A DNA stretch of 64,000 bases from Ypsolopha sequella (GCA_934047225.1 OW203998.1:18057280-18121279), one strand, 5' to 3'. Shown: positions 43,786 through 55,215, numbered from the stretch's first letter. The notes: generated by a model not told the origin, from the sequence alone. Numbers and translations are program-made.

Positions 43786-44009
43786 ACATTTAGACGGCAT
43801 TAATTTACAGAGCAAATCCAAAAAGTTAATATTACCAAGGAGATTCCATAAATTATTTTTTTCTAAGGTGCCATTGTTATTCGTTTTACATCGATAAAAA
43901 ATTTAAATTAAAATTAAATTAAAAAATACAATCAAATATAAAACATCGATTTTTAAATTATAAATAGGACATTCCTGTCATTCATCACGCTCTCGCAGAA
44001 CTTCAGGCA

Positions 44010-44040
44010 TTTCTTAAATTCAATTCAATTCAATTCAAAT
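44010..44040 (-). repeat. (AATTC)n-type LINE tail remnant
   Basis: AAATTCAATTCAATTCAATT, like the tail at 30723-30772. The flanking strand is uncertain. Confidence 0.4.
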
Positions 44041-44071
44041 AGTTTATTTTGCAAAGCAATAATCTGTGGCA

Positions 44072-44236
44072 GGGGCTCTACCGCGTAATACTCATTTGTA
44101 TCAACTTCAAGCAAATGCATGCGAAATTCAACGCGTGCAAAAGAGATAGCATGTTAGGCGGGCGTCGTCGCACGCACGACAAATTTCAATCTCAAGTTGA
44201 TGTTGATTAAAATGAGAATTACGCGGTAGACCCGCT
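44072..44236. mobile_element. MITE, about 35-bp TIRs
   Basis: GGCTCTACCGCGTAATACTC at the left pairs with GAGAATTACGCGGTAGACCC at the right, and ATCAACTTCAA with TTGATGTTGAT inside. Element about 165 bp. Confidence 0.75.
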
Positions 44237-44339
44237 GGTATAGATATATACACTTTTTGCACGTCAAATTTTATCTAATAAAGAAAATATATGTAATAAA
44301 ATAATAAATGTACATGAACTAAATTAAAGGTTTATTTAA

Positions 44340-44640
44340 TTTATGTAGCAATATATTAACGATTAAAATGATAGGTAAAATATATATTATACAAGGTCAA
44401 TCTCAATCAGAGTCATCAATCTATCAGCAAATAAATCACACTCTGGTGCTGAGGACAACAGTGTGTTGAGTGATGATAGGCTATAATAGGCTTAGGGAAA
44501 TAACCGTTTTGTAAATAGTGAGATTAAATTAATCCTTATGTTAGCTTTGGGCCGCGCAGTAAACCCGAATTACCGTTTGGATGAACTTTCCTCGATAGAA
44601 ATAATTGTTGAAATGAGGTCTTCTAACACCTGATTTAACC
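44340..44640 (-). pseudogene. LINE 3' end fragment
   Basis: The minus strand has CAGCACCAGAGTGTGATTTA and CTGATAGATTGATGAC, matching the 3' UTR of the decayed LINE at 23395-24385. Upstream (44570-44640) is ATTTCAACAATTATTTCTAT, also found in the repeats at 17600 and 59390. Confidence 0.45.
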
Positions 44641-44658
44641 ATTCTCCAGCACACCTGA

Positions 44659-44780
44659 CACAGTGGCGGATACATATGGGGGGTGGGGGGATGCATTTAG
44701 TCATCATAACGATAAAAACTTATTTCATTTTATTCTTTGAGCCCGTGGACACACCCCCGACACTTCATAGTCCACGTTCA
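44659..44780 (+). repeat. hAT-like terminus, single end
   Basis: CAGTGGCGGATACATATGG resembles the ends of the hAT-like MITEs in this window. No matching right end was identified. Confidence 0.4.
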
Positions 44781-45007
44781 AGTTATTTACCTACACTCTC
44801 ACGCGCGCACTGGCTTGTCCGCACACGCTTGTGTGTGTGCGTGAGCTACTCTAGGGCTGGCAGCAAGCGTGTGAGCGTCGTCGATCGAGAGGGACAACAT
44901 TTATAGTCAGCAACTTATATGATTCTCTTCCTAAATTTTAGCGTGGTTATTCCCTAGGTCCTAGTTCTGGTTCCCCATAGATTATTTTTGTATTAAAAAT
45001 GTATACA

Positions 45008-45178
45008 TCGTCACGACTTGAATCAAATGCTCGAGGGGGTGTTAAAGGTGTTCCAAGTGTGAACTTTGAAATGCAAATCACAGTCCACACTCTGTACACC
45101 CGCGTTTCACCTACAAATATTACGTCCCAACGCCCTATCGCCGTACTTCGGGCATAAATGCACATTTTTTAGGACATG
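45008..45178 (-). repeat. SINE body fragment
   Basis: CGAGGGGGTGTTAAAGGTG, AAATGCAAATCACAGTCCAC, TGTACACCCGCGTTTCACC and CGTACTTCGGGCATAAATGC are the SINE body read on the minus strand. Confidence 0.65.
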
Positions 45179-45589
45179 TTGAAATTTACTCAGCTCGGAC
45201 GGTCACACAAAATCATTCGTTTTTTAAAATCTTAAGGGCAGGTTATCCGGGACCTGTAGGTATTTATCGCTACCTCAGCCCCCGCCAATTCACCGCGACG
45301 TATTTATTTACGATGCAACTGAGCGGCTATAATCGTGACCTCACGTGACTCGCCACCGACCGCCGTACATTAAAATAGGTTCGGGGCCAGTAACTGTACT
45401 TCGTACTAATAAGAATTGATTCCGATAAATGAACCAACATAAACTATTCCTACTAAAAACCGAGTTAGTACAAATAGGGGAGTTTATTACATTGGATCAT
45501 ATGAGCAATATCTAAGCACGCTCTTAAAAAACATTTGGAAGTACAGCTAAAAATATTTAATACACTTGGTAACCATATGAGCTAACAAA
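45179..45589. other. no gene; CpG-containing patch
   Basis: About 45280-45375 is richer in CpG than its neighbours (CACGTGACTCGCCACCG). No frame or splice pattern was convincing. Confidence 0.3.
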
Positions 45590-45735
45590 GCTGACTCTGA
45601 AGGCTTTCATTGTAATCTAGGAGCTGTCAAAACTAAATTTTGTTTATTACAAAATAGTTCATAAGTATTAAAAATAGAAGCTAAATTACTTTGGAATAAT
45701 TTAGGTTTCGACGGCACTAAAACTAAAATTATAGG
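45590..45735 (-). repeat. diverged copy of AAAGCCGATTCTGAAGG element
   Basis: TGACTCTGAAGGCTTTC at one end and GAAGCTAAATTACTTTGGA, the complement of the interior of 51649-51776. Confidence 0.5.
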
Positions 45736-45934
45736 CGTAGTATTTAAATGAGCGAATATAAATTCAAATATATGGTGTCAAAAATACTGAATATAGCGTA
45801 CTAAAATACTAAGTGGGCGAAAGATTGTGAGCGAATAAAAATGTTGTAAACGGCGACTTGAAATTACAAATTTGAGTTGAGTTGATAATTCTCAGGCGAA
45901 CAATTTTCTATTTTAGTGTCAATTTCATTTTAAG

Positions 45935-46320
45935 GCGCTACGTAAAAGTTTTAGCGTCCCTGTTACTCCATATGCGAAAAAACCCTCAGTGCGAGTGGGA
46001 CGGATTCGTGGAAAAGTAGTAAAAAAGTCAGTTTTTTTATTAATATAAAATGTACTAAGCAATTTTGTCAAAAAGTTTTTCAAGGAGACTTTACAAATAC
46101 ATAATATCCACATTTTGAATGCAATTTGACAATGAAATTAGTTAGGATTTCAGAATTACATGAAAAAATAAAACAATTTAGAGGTCTTTTCGGAATTAAA
46201 TTCTATCAAGAAAATTTCATCCAATCGCGTTTTCCTTCAGTGAGAATTTTAATCAAATACTCAATAAACACTTACCCAAAAATGAAATACGTTGATGACG
46301 TTATAGTGGAGTAAATGGAT
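45935..46320 (+). repeat. diverged relative of the 375-bp repeat
   Basis: CCCTCAGTGCGAGTGGGACG and GGATTCGTGG, then a GAAAATTTCATCCAATCG block, occur in the same order and spacing as in 17356-17736 and 59143-59526 but at low identity. Confidence 0.45.
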
Positions 46321-46755
46321 TCGAAAAAACCCCATTTTTTTCCGCTTCGCTCGGCTCCTTATTTTATATTACATGTAAACCTAACTCGATCCTTCTCGCT
46401 GCGCTCTTTGTCGCACCTATTTTTTGATTTTTGGTGAAGTATTTTCGTGTCATAGCTTAATTGTTGCTCTGAGATAGGTGAAGGATCCACGTTTTCTTAT
46501 TAAATATTATTTTTATTATCAAGCAAAGTCAGAGTTATTATAGGCATCCCGCGTGTATACCATGGGTTTACTACACCATGTCGTTGTTTTATTTTATTAT
46601 TTTATTTGTAAATTTCTATTTTTATTCATTCCATTTCTGAACATGTCTTTTCTCTCTAATTTTTTTTTGCATGACATCCATTTACGAGGTAAAGTTACTT
46701 AGTCAAGTTTTTTAATTTGATTAAATACTATTATTTTTCAATTTTATCAGCATGC
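46321..46755. other. no gene recognised
   Basis: Contains CTTCTCGCTGCGCTCTTTGT near 46395, a repeat-like phrase. Otherwise AT-rich. Confidence 0.3.
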
Positions 46756-46758
46756 GAC

Positions 46759-47342
46759 TTATGCGTGCTCGCTATTCAAAATCGTTGCATCATATTCATT
46801 GTCACCATCGTCGTCATCACCCTCACCATCGTCTGTAGGATCCACCGTATTTATTATAGTTTGGTTATTTATTAGGGCATCGATATGCACATCTCGGTCC
46901 CAATCAGCGAAATTTAGATTTAATGTTCGTAAAACCACACTATTCCAATTCGCAGCAGTAACGTTATAGCATGCTTCTTGCAACAACGACAGCATTTTGT
47001 GCGTATCGACCTTCTAACTTTTTTCTTAAGTGGCGATTTTAATTTATTATCTTCTGGTATATCTTTACCATGCTTTTCCTTACTTATTTGGGAAACAGTT
47101 TTTCAACTGATAACGAAAGAGTTATCATTATAACTACCATTCTGAAACTCACATTCAAAGTAATGTTGTAGGCGTACCACAAAGTCCCGCGCTTGACTGC
47201 CCAACACTGTTCTTTTAGTGGTCAAGCAAGAAGAAAACACACGCACGCAACGTATACAAGGCTTCTGCACCGTACTGAACAGACAAACAATATGGCTGAT
47301 CGTGATTGCCATGGTAACCATGGTGATTGCGAGGTGGACCAT
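46759..47342 (-). pseudogene. internally deleted DDE-transposase-like gene
   Basis: On the minus strand, 47342-47000 encodes a basic N-terminal part (LGSQARDFVVRLQHYFE, a TGA stop, then KTVSQISKEKHGKD and LKSPLKKKVRRS). This resembles the helix-turn-helix start of IS630/Tc1-like transposases of insects. At about 46995, with a +1 shift, it joins a C-terminal part (EACYNVTAANWNSVV, FADWDRDVHIDALI, then an Asp/Glu-rich tail) resembling the end of such proteins. The whole catalytic core (DDE) is missing. The tail 46759-46995 alone is open for 78 codons with an ATG at the join. I infer a deletion derivative. A host gene fragment remains possible. Confidence 0.45.
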
Positions 47343-48045
47343 ATTTTTAGTAGATTTTTATTTCCTACGACCTCGGTACACAAGAGAATAATTGATTAAC
47401 TAACCGATTTTATGAGATTTTTTGAGCTACGTCACTATGTTTAAAAGTAAAAAATAAACCATAGAACGTAAACGCGTATTTGCAGTAAAATATTATTTTA
47501 TTTTAAAGTTATACCTACTAATTTTGAGCACGATATCTAAAAAAAATACGTTGATTATGTTTGTGAATTAATTGTATAATGTTTTGAATTGATTGTGGTT
47601 TTTTCAAACGGTGATTTACTGTCATAAACAAAGACTATTTATTTTTTCAATTTATGTGAAACGTGCAGAGTTACGTTCTCAGAAGTGTCAAATGTAACCT
47701 CGTAAATGGAATAGACTGTAATTATTTTATTTGTAATTCTTTGTCAAATTAATTATTTTTTAGTGTGTTTTCAATATTATTTCAATTATTCAATATTATT
47801 TTTATGAATAAATTATTATTATTCATTATTTTCTTAGTCAATAGTATAATTGTACTAGTTAAAATTCTTAATTATTAATTATTATGTTTTACTTCTATTT
47901 GCTATTGTGTTTTGCTCATATGTGGCAAACTGAAAATCAGAGCTGCAAGTTACTTCAACGTGTAGCATTTGATAAGCTTGCTCCCTTTTGCCATTTTGTT
48001 TTGTGTTGTACTGTATCTTCTTTTTTTATATGTTCTGTGGCAAAT
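47343..48045. other. no gene recognised
   Basis: AT-rich spacer between two minus-strand coding relics. No inverted ends linking them were identified. Confidence 0.3.
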
Positions 48046-48049
48046 AAAC

Positions 48050-48367
48050 TCATTTCACTATCACTTTCACTATCTCTGGTATTACACATTTTATATAAAA
48101 TTGTATGAGCTTCCTGTCCATCTTCGTCATCCAAAAATCATCATCTCTTGTAATGCGTTCAATATGTACAAGTTCATTATCTCCTACCCAAATGCCAAAG
48201 AGACATAATCGCCGTTCTGTCACGTAAAGCTGTCCTTGTACCTGGTAATACCAATTACTGTTTTTATCGAGTTTTGTCGTACTTGTTGCCTCTATACAAT
48301 GTCTCGATGCGAAGGTGCCCTGCTCAGTACGAAGATTTGATAAGCTGAAGCTAAGAAATTTTATTTA
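48050..48367 (-). pseudogene. YqaJ-like exonuclease domain fragment
   Basis: A minus-strand frame without an ATG is open for about 105 codons. It reads LSNLRTEQGTFASRHCIEA, then NSNWYYQVQGQLYVTERRL and ERITRDDDFWMTKM, and ends near YIKCVIPEIVK. The YYQVQGQL block followed by an RDDDFW segment is the C-terminal half of YqaJ (lambda-exonuclease-like) nucleases. The upstream half of the domain, with the first catalytic acids, is absent. In animals such domains often belong to transposons, for example ISL2EU-type elements. A stop at 48050 ends the frame early. The relation to the transposase relic about 0.7 kb away on the same strand is unproven. Confidence 0.55.
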
Positions 48368-48680
48368 ATCACTTAGTTACATACGATTCATACTTAAGCT
48401 TACAAAAAAATAATAATACGTAGATACAATCGCATTATTTTTTATATATATATATATTATATATTTACATAATATGTACATTATATATCTATACATTCTG
48501 TCTGACTGCAAGAGTAAGTACTGTTACATTTTACTGTTGTACAGTTATACTCGGACTCAAGAGTTGTTTACATTTTTTGCGTAATTTCAAAAGTTGGTTG
48601 TTCTGTACGATCAATAAAACATCTCGTTACAGTTTCAAAGAATTGTTTTCTTATCTTCAGCACTCTCAAATTTGATGATT
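48368..48680. other. no gene; TA microsatellite
   Basis: (TA)n at about 48445-48475 within AT-rich DNA. Confidence 0.4.
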
Positions 48681-48686
48681 TGTATG

Positions 48687-49122
48687 GTTCCGTAGTACCT
48701 AAAAGGTACAAAAGGAACCTTTATGGTGAGACTCCGTTGTCCGTCCGTCCGTATGTCACAGCCTCATAACTTTAGCACCTTTAAAGATAAAGACATGAAA
48801 TTTGGCACAAAAATAGCATTTATTTGCCCACATATCACGATGTAAAAAAAGATTGAAATAATTCAAAATATTTCCAAAAGAAAACTAAAAAATGTTATCC
48901 TAAAAATACAATATGGGTATCAAATCATAGATATCAAAAAGCTGATTGTAAAAATACATTGATATAAAAAAAATGTATGTATTTATCTCCAAAACCAAAA
49001 AAAAAATCATAAAATATAAAGCAGTTGAGAAATTCACGAAAAAAAATAGTAAATTAAATTTATCATCCACAATACGGAACCCTAGGTACGCGGGTCTGAC
49101 TCGCACTTGGCCGGTTTTTTTT
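48687..49122. repeat. GGGTTCCGTA-family repeat, copy with both ends
   Basis: GGTTCCGTAGTACCTAAAAG to GTCTGACTCGCACTTGGCCG. The order is the exact inverse of 15981-16745. The two 88-codon frames over it are chance. Confidence 0.7.
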
Positions 49123-49254
49123 TTCTTATTTCTAGTTTCCATTTTTATTTTTAAACCTCCAAGCAAGATACAACTAAATGATTTTTATTTACATGTACAC
49201 ACAACTGATAGTTTGATGTATATTTACACGATTATTTAAATAATGATAGTACAC

Positions 49255-50075
49255 TCTATCAGAGCTTCGAGGCGAGTGAGGGGGAACCAGGGCTCAGAAA
49301 ACTGACATAGGTCTTGCCTCGACAGCCGCTGGCGGGCAACTGGCGGCCGCTCGCAGAGTAGTCGCGAATCAATTTTTCTTTTTAAATTAAGGGAAAAATA
49401 ACGTTTTCATTAAAAAAAAAAGTAACCACAAAAGTTATTAGTACAATAGTTTTACTTTAATAATCTGCAATTTTCATGCAATTTGGTTAAGTACACGTTA
49501 CATAAAACGAAAAAAATCTTAAAAATCGACAAAGTTTCGGATTTTTTTTCGATCGAGCAAAGTGTAACGTATCGCAAATTGAACCACAAAAAACACTGCA
49601 CAAAAGATGTATCTGAAACATATTTTTTTTTCAGATTTTAAAAATAACTATTTGATGCTTTAAAATGAGTTTGAAAACAGACAAAATTGGGATAAGCCCC
49701 CCTTAACTAAATGTTGAAATTCTTACTAACTGTTTGACAACTGTTTGATAGTTGCAGTTAACGTCCTAATCCAATATATAAAAGAAAATGCCTTAATGTT
49801 CATCGGCAGGAAATTTAAAAAATCTCCGTTCTTTATTTTTTGCTCCGTTTTCAATGCATCCAAACACCACAAAAACGAACCATATAAATTAAAAATCAGT
49901 ATCGTAATAAAACAAAATACGCGCGCAGTGAACGAGCGGTACTCGAGCTCTACCTGCCTCCAGATTTGCCACTAACTTGCGGGGGACCGCGGGGGACGAT
50001 AAACTCACGCGGGGAGGTGAGTGTCGCTTCTTTACGTAGTAATACTTTATATTCTCTGCCGTGGACGTGTTCAAA
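49255..50075. repeat. probable old element with GC-rich ends
   Basis: GC-rich, CpG-rich ends (49265-49370 and 49918-50030) surround AT-rich DNA. A block near 49665-49710 (TGAGTTTGAAAACAGAC and GGGATAAGCCCCCCTTA) recurs at 57745-57790. The class is unknown. Confidence 0.3.
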
Positions 50076-50214
50076 ATTTTAAGTCACGAAGAACATCATT
50101 AGGAAGTTTCGGCAAAGTTTTTGCTAACGAGGTGACTACAGTGCACCGTCAGAAGGAACTTTTGCAAAACTTCGTTAAATTGAAAAAATAAATATGTTGT
50201 GTCACATTTTCCGT

Positions 50215-50310
50215 CCTTTTTAGAGTTCCGTATCCAAAGTGTACCAAACGGGACCCTATTACTAAACCTCCGCTGTCTCTTTGTCCGTCCGTCTGTCTGT
50301 CCGTCTGTCA
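50215..50310. repeat. GGGTTCCGTA-family fragment
   Basis: TTTTTAGAGTTCCGTATCC, GGGACCCTATTACTAA, then a (GTCC/GTCT)n run at 50283-50310. Related scraps lie at 50580-50612 and 50705-50745. Confidence 0.55.
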
Positions 50311-50859
50311 CAGCTGTTGTTGGTCGCCAGTTGAAAATCTCACACAATACGTGTTAGTGCGGTGTCTATCACGGAAAATAATAAAAATATAAACAAATTG
50401 AAACCCAAGGGGTTTTTTTCATAAAAAAAAACTCGAAAAAGTGGCGTTTTTTGATCGTTGTCATGTTCTCCCCTTCCCCTTTTCTCCGAAACAATATTGA
50501 ACGAATATTTAAAAAAGCATGGTAATAGGTGATTAGTGATTACGTAAAATTTACAGGAAAACATAGCGATTAAAATATTTAAGGTTCCGCACCCTTTTTT
50601 TGAGGGTGCCGAATTGTTTGCCAGGCGCTACCATTTTAGCGGCTTGTTTTTGTCGCCTTTATGCATGGCATCTATTCTATACTATTGTTATTCAATAGGT
50701 ATTTTTAGGGTTCCATACCCGTATTGTGTGGAGGTACGTAACCCTTTATGTAACAACTTGCTCAAATTATTTTAGGTGTAATTAGGTAAATAGCCCCGAA
50801 CCAGAAGCGGAAACCAAAAAATTTAAGAAATGAAGGTCTCTTGTCTCTTTGTATTTTAG

Positions 50860-51095
50860 AAAGAAAGAAAGAAAGAAAAATGTTTATTTGGTATCAAAAC
50901 TTTAAACTTAATAACTAGTTATACATAATAATGAGGAATTATTAGGAACATTTTAACTACTTAAAAACTAAATAATACCAAAAGGGTCTCCGCTCAGCAG
51001 CCACGACGCTGATTTTCAGTGGATGCCCAGGTTTTTACATTGGGTTGGCATCCAGTCATATACATTTATAAACAAGGTTATACACATTTTTAAAC
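50860..51095 (-). repeat. LINE 3' end, probable
   Basis: (GAAA)n at 50860-50880 is the inverted tail. Sequence to 51095 (GGTTGGCATCCAG, GTGGATGCCCAGG) is 3' UTR-like with no frame. The family is unknown. Confidence 0.4.
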
Positions 51096-51109
51096 AATAC
51101 AAATTTTAG

Positions 51110-51289
51110 CTCCTAGATCGAATAGAACAATCAAACGGATCAAGTAAAATGCACCCTGCACCTTGTTCCAGCTCCAGTAAAAACAAAACTAAATCACCAG
51201 GTCTTCTCGACACTGTTGCTTGTGAAAAATATGCTATATTACCAAATGGTAAGGGTAGAGGAAGGACGGATTACCATCGCGTAGCGTAG
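51110..51289 (+). other. candidate orphan exon, 59 codons
   Basis: Directly after TTTTAG, an acceptor-like AG at 51108-51109, lies a 59-codon open frame ending at TAG 51287-51289. It has Ser/Lys-rich, coding-like composition (SKMHPAPCSSSSKNKTK; KGRGRTDYHRVA). AATAAA follows near 51342. No family was recognised, and chance is a real alternative in AT-rich DNA of this length. Confidence 0.2.
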
Positions 51290-51648
51290 AATATGCATTC
51301 TTCACACAGTAAAGCGCACATGTGCAAAAGCGCACAAAAAATAAAAAAGTCTCAAGTGTATTGAGACGAAAATTTTACTGGGTTTCGTCCATACACGTTT
51401 AAGTATTATTATTATATTATCTGTGGTATTATTATCATTGATAATGCTTAATTTGCCAATAGGTAGTGTTTTGTTTTGTCATTTTATTTGAAATATTATA
51501 TTGTTCTGTACCTTATACGGAAACTGGAACTATAAGATAACGTCCGCCTGTCTATTATTATTATTATTTGGAATAGATAACACTAAATATTCTAAAAATA
51601 TGTTTGTATAAATTTTGGTCCGGTGGTCATTTGCTAATTAGTAGATAT

Positions 51649-51776
51649 TAAAGCCGATTCTGAAGGCTTTAATTTAAGTTTTAGTGCTACAAAACTAAAA
51701 TGTTTCCAAAGTAATTTAGCTTCTGCTCTTAACACTTATGAGCTATTTTGCATTAAAGCCTTCAGAATCGGCTTTA
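51649..51776. mobile_element. MITE with perfect 24-bp TIRs
   Basis: AAAGCCGATTCTGAAGGCTT at the left is exactly inverted at the right (AAGCCTTCAGAATCGGCTTT). Element 128 bp. Relatives are at 45590-45735 and, by its ends, 61392-62355. Confidence 0.8.
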
Positions 51777-52160
51777 TTCACTCATATAGACCCGGAAAAC
51801 TGCAGGTTTTTCTACAGACGAATAGTTGCTGAAAATAAATTGTGTTTAATTTTTTCTATTGACTGCTAACTGCAGTAGTGATACGGAACCCCTAGATGAT
51901 TCTGCGTGCTCGACTCGCTCTTTGGCGTTTTTTTTTAGGTATTAACAATAATTATTATAAACAGTACTTTAATTGGCCCGCAACTTTCGTCGGGCATATT
52001 AATTTATACAATGCTTATTACAAAAAAAAACCTAAACACAAAATTGTAGATGGATAAAGGCGTTTTTTCATCTCCTAAAATGTTCTTCAAGTTTAACTGG
52101 GACGGCACAGTGCATCTACCTGCACTGCCATCCCGCACCAGAGCGATAGTACAATTATAT
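51777..52160. other. no gene recognised
   Basis: GATACGGAACCCCTAGATGA at 51880 is a scrap of the GGGTTCCGTA family. The rest is unassigned. Confidence 0.3.
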
Positions 52161-52163
52161 TTT

Positions 52164-52555
52164 TTTCAATGCATGTGCTCGTAAAGGCCCACTTTTATGC
52201 ATCAAAACCGAACAGAAAGTCGATTATTTTGCCCTAGGGCTTTATTATTATTATTTTTTTTAATTTATTTACAATAGTTGGCTAACCTGCAGCCTTTCCT
52301 GTGTACCATAGACGTTATACTTTTTTTTCCACTGTTTAACGGCTCTGGATACAGTCCTTTTGAGCCAATTATAATTAAAGTTCACAAGATTATATTTGTT
52401 TTCATTTCCTCACACTATGCATTGAAAAATGTAGTATGATACACGGGCGTTAAAGCAATAAATTACTCGGTTAAGTTTAAAACACTCGCTACGATCGTGT
52501 TTTAAATCGTCCTCGTGATTTATTCCTTTGCGCCCTTGTAGCATAAACTACTATT
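52164..52555 (+). repeat. CTCGTAAAGGCCC-family repeat, copy 4
   Basis: Nearly the same as 43388-43785. Landmarks are CTCGTAAAGGCCCAC, GGCTAACCTGCAGCC, TTTAACGGCTCTGGATACAG and ACACTCGCTACGATCGTGT. It ends CTTGTAGCATAAACTACTAT. Confidence 0.8.
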
Positions 52556-53400
52556 TTTTATGTACATGTTATTTTCATATTTTTATATATTTTTGACATC
52601 CGTATAGTGTCGCATATTACCCATGAGTAAAAATTGCGATAAAAACGTCCTGTCTACTCTGTGTCATCAATAGTCATCATCATGGTAAATAATTCCAAAC
52701 TATTTTTCATCCCAAGTTCTTCTGTATTTTGAGTTATCTGTTTTTGATATTTGGGATTTATCATATATTCCGAAAGCAAAAATGGTTTTCCATTTTCCTG
52801 CGGAACGTTAAGAGATGTCGCTACTTGCTCCCCGACGGATGTTGTGACCTTGTGAAGCGTGAATCCCTTTCCCTACGTTGTGTGGATGCTTCTTCGGACA
52901 GATGTGGGATATGACTTTGAAACGAGGTAATAAACGTAAGGTTGCGAAGTAATGAGGGGAAATGTTAGATGGTTTATTTTTGGTATTTCCTTGCTCTTAA
53001 ACGTCTTTGATATTTTTTTCATTTTATGACGTTTCTTTTTTTTAAGGAGCTTGTTATTTTTATTTTAGGTACTGTACATTTGTTTTGTGAAAAAGTTACT
53101 GAAAGCAGAAAAATCAAAATCATTCTACGCATGTTATGAATCTTCTAATCTATAGTTCATTGAAATACAAAGATACATAGATAATCGAAATATTTAAATC
53201 GATATGTAAATGAAATATATACTTGAAATTTCAAAAAATTATCAAAATAATTCTAACAGGTATTACAATTTTTTTTTAAATTCCTTAATTTTAAACTACC
53301 TAGGTAGTTCTGTCTTTTCCAGCTTATTTGAAGTTGCCTTGGTCAGATAGACAAATGGGCTAGTAGTCAGGCTTCATTGTTAGAATTTTCGTTTGACATA
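52556..53400. other. no gene recognised
   Basis: A 61-codon frame (52729-52914) has no motif. Otherwise AT-rich. Confidence 0.3.
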
Positions 53401-53402
53401 TC

Positions 53403-53545
53403 GTCACAACATGAATCTCCGAGGGGGTGTCAGAGATGTCAAAGGTGTGAACTGTGAAACGCAACGCCACGCCACACTTGGAACACCTGCTTTTCACCAA
53501 CGATTATTACAAACCTATACGTAAACAAACCCTATCGCGGTACTT
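53403..53545 (-). repeat. SINE body fragment
   Basis: CGTCACAACATGAATCTCCG, AGGGGGTGTCAGAGATG, GTGAACTGTGAAACGC and GGTACTTCGGGTATAAG on the minus strand. Confidence 0.65.
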
Positions 53546-53944
53546 CGGGTATAAGTGAATCAACAACTTAAGGCGACGCCGCAAAGAATTTGCACTTTTT
53601 GGAGTCATTTTACTACGTTCAGTAAGAAGCTACTAGTTTGATAAATTAGTATAACATTTCCGGAAACTTTTTCTACATTTCTGGAATACAGAAACACGAT
53701 TAAAAATTTTTCACTCCATAGAAATAATGATGTCTTCAAACACACGCTTTTTCATAGTTTGACGAATAATTATCATGTACAGGCTCCAAACATATTTTAT
53801 TACTTACAAGGGTTTTAATTTAAAATTTTTGTAGTCATTTTAGTTTTTTTTATATAAACAAAAAGCAATTTTTTTGTCTTTCTTCCTGAATCGGTCCCTC
53901 TCGCACGGTGCGTTTTTCCGCTTAGAGTGACACTGCCCGTTGAA

Positions 53945-54075
53945 AACTCTATGCTTCACCTCAACGTGCTTTCCGAAGAACGCAGACCGAGCATACATTT
54001 GCGTCGGCGGGATTCCACCGACGACCTCTGGGTTAGCAGGCGAGCGCTCTACAACTCAGCCACAGAGGCGGTTAT
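53945..54075 (-). repeat. tRNA-like SINE head
   Basis: Read on the minus strand: CTGTGGCTGAGTTGTAGAGC (box A region), TCGCCTGCTAACCCAGAGG (anticodon-arm region), then GTCGGTGGAATCCCGCCGAC (box B region). It continues with GCTCGGTCTGCGTTCTTCGG. It resembles a tRNA but cannot form a complete acceptor stem, so it is a SINE head rather than a tRNA gene. Confidence 0.6.
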
Positions 54076-54296
54076 AACGAAGCATAAAACCTTATAAATC
54101 AAATTATTCTAAATAGAAGCAACATTTTTTCCCCTTATCTTGCCTGTCTCGGTTCACTGTGCATGCGAGGATATTCACCGGGTGTGACGTCCGGTGGAAA
54201 AAATAATTTGATTTGGTCTCTTGTTGCTTACCACTGCGGTCAAACGTTTCGATCTCTACTACCGGTAGGGCTACCATGAGTTTAGGCCTCAATAAT

Positions 54297-54462
54297 CACT
54301 ATACTTTGTCCATTATAGCTTGATTAGAATGACAGATATCGTTAGTTCATCTATTTACATGTACTTGGACGTAGAACTACAAGGTTTGATTAAAAAGCGT
54401 ACAAAACTATGAACTGATGAGACCTGTCAATCTAGTTTAGCTATAATGGACAAAGTATAGTG
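54297..54462. mobile_element. MITE, about 40-bp TIRs
   Basis: CACTATACTTTGTCCATTAT and AGCTTGATTAGAATGACAG at the left are inverted at the right (CTGTCAATCTAGTTTAGCT, ATAATGGACAAAGTATAGTG). Element 166 bp, with no obvious target duplication. Confidence 0.85.
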
Positions 54463-55056
54463 ACGGCATTAAATATTTATAAGAGAAATTGCACAGCGCC
54501 CCTAGCGGCTTATGAGAGGAACCATAATTTCTAATACAAAATATTTTACGCAGTCGCTAAAGAGTACCGAGATTCGAGACCCAAACTCATGGTTAGCCTA
54601 CAGGCAAATTTCCGCCTACCTACGTTTCCTAGCTTAAAACTATTACAAGAGCACAATTTACATCGATGTAAAAAAAATATGACCAAAATAAAATGTAGGG
54701 TTGCTTACTTTTGCCTAATAAATTATAATCAGGTTGTAAATGCAAAGCCAATGTTAGTATGACTCACAATTGAATTTGTTGAACTTAAAATGCAAATCTC
54801 GTGGAAACCCCTCGCTGGTCGTTGACGTCTGGTAGCGTCAATAGCACAGTACACAATTACTCGATGTGATTGGTTGAGACGATGCTACGGGGTGAATGAA
54901 CTGCGTTGACAAGAGTGGCCATAGCCATATCCAAGAAAAATATTAAAATTTTGGTAAAATTTCAGGTGTATTTTTTTATTCGAAATTGTTTCAGTATCGT
55001 GTACTTTCATAACCTTAAGGGATTCTTTGATTTGCATTTACATCCTGTAGATATCT
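54463..55056. other. no gene recognised
   Basis: Mixed-composition DNA. Nothing was identified. Confidence 0.3.
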
Positions 55057-55215
55057 TCACAACATAAATCCCCGAAGGGGTTTCAGATATTTTCCGAGTG
55101 TAAACTGTGAAATACAAGTCACAGTAACAGTACACATTCGGTACACCCGCGTTTCACCGACGTTGATGAGTGGTGAGCCATAACGCCATACTTCCTTAAA
55201 AGCGTGTATTTGTGT
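55057..55215 (-). repeat. SINE body fragment
   Basis: CTTCACAACATAAATCCCCG, GTAAACTGTGAAATACAAGT and CGGTACACCCGCGTTTCACC on the minus strand. A plus-strand scrap of the same body lies at 55385-55455 (GAGATTCATGTCGTGACG). Confidence 0.65.

Noticed and set aside
53945..54075. tRNA gene on the minus strand
   Set aside because: Box A- and box B-like parts are present, but no seven-base acceptor stem can be formed and the sequence continues as a SINE body.
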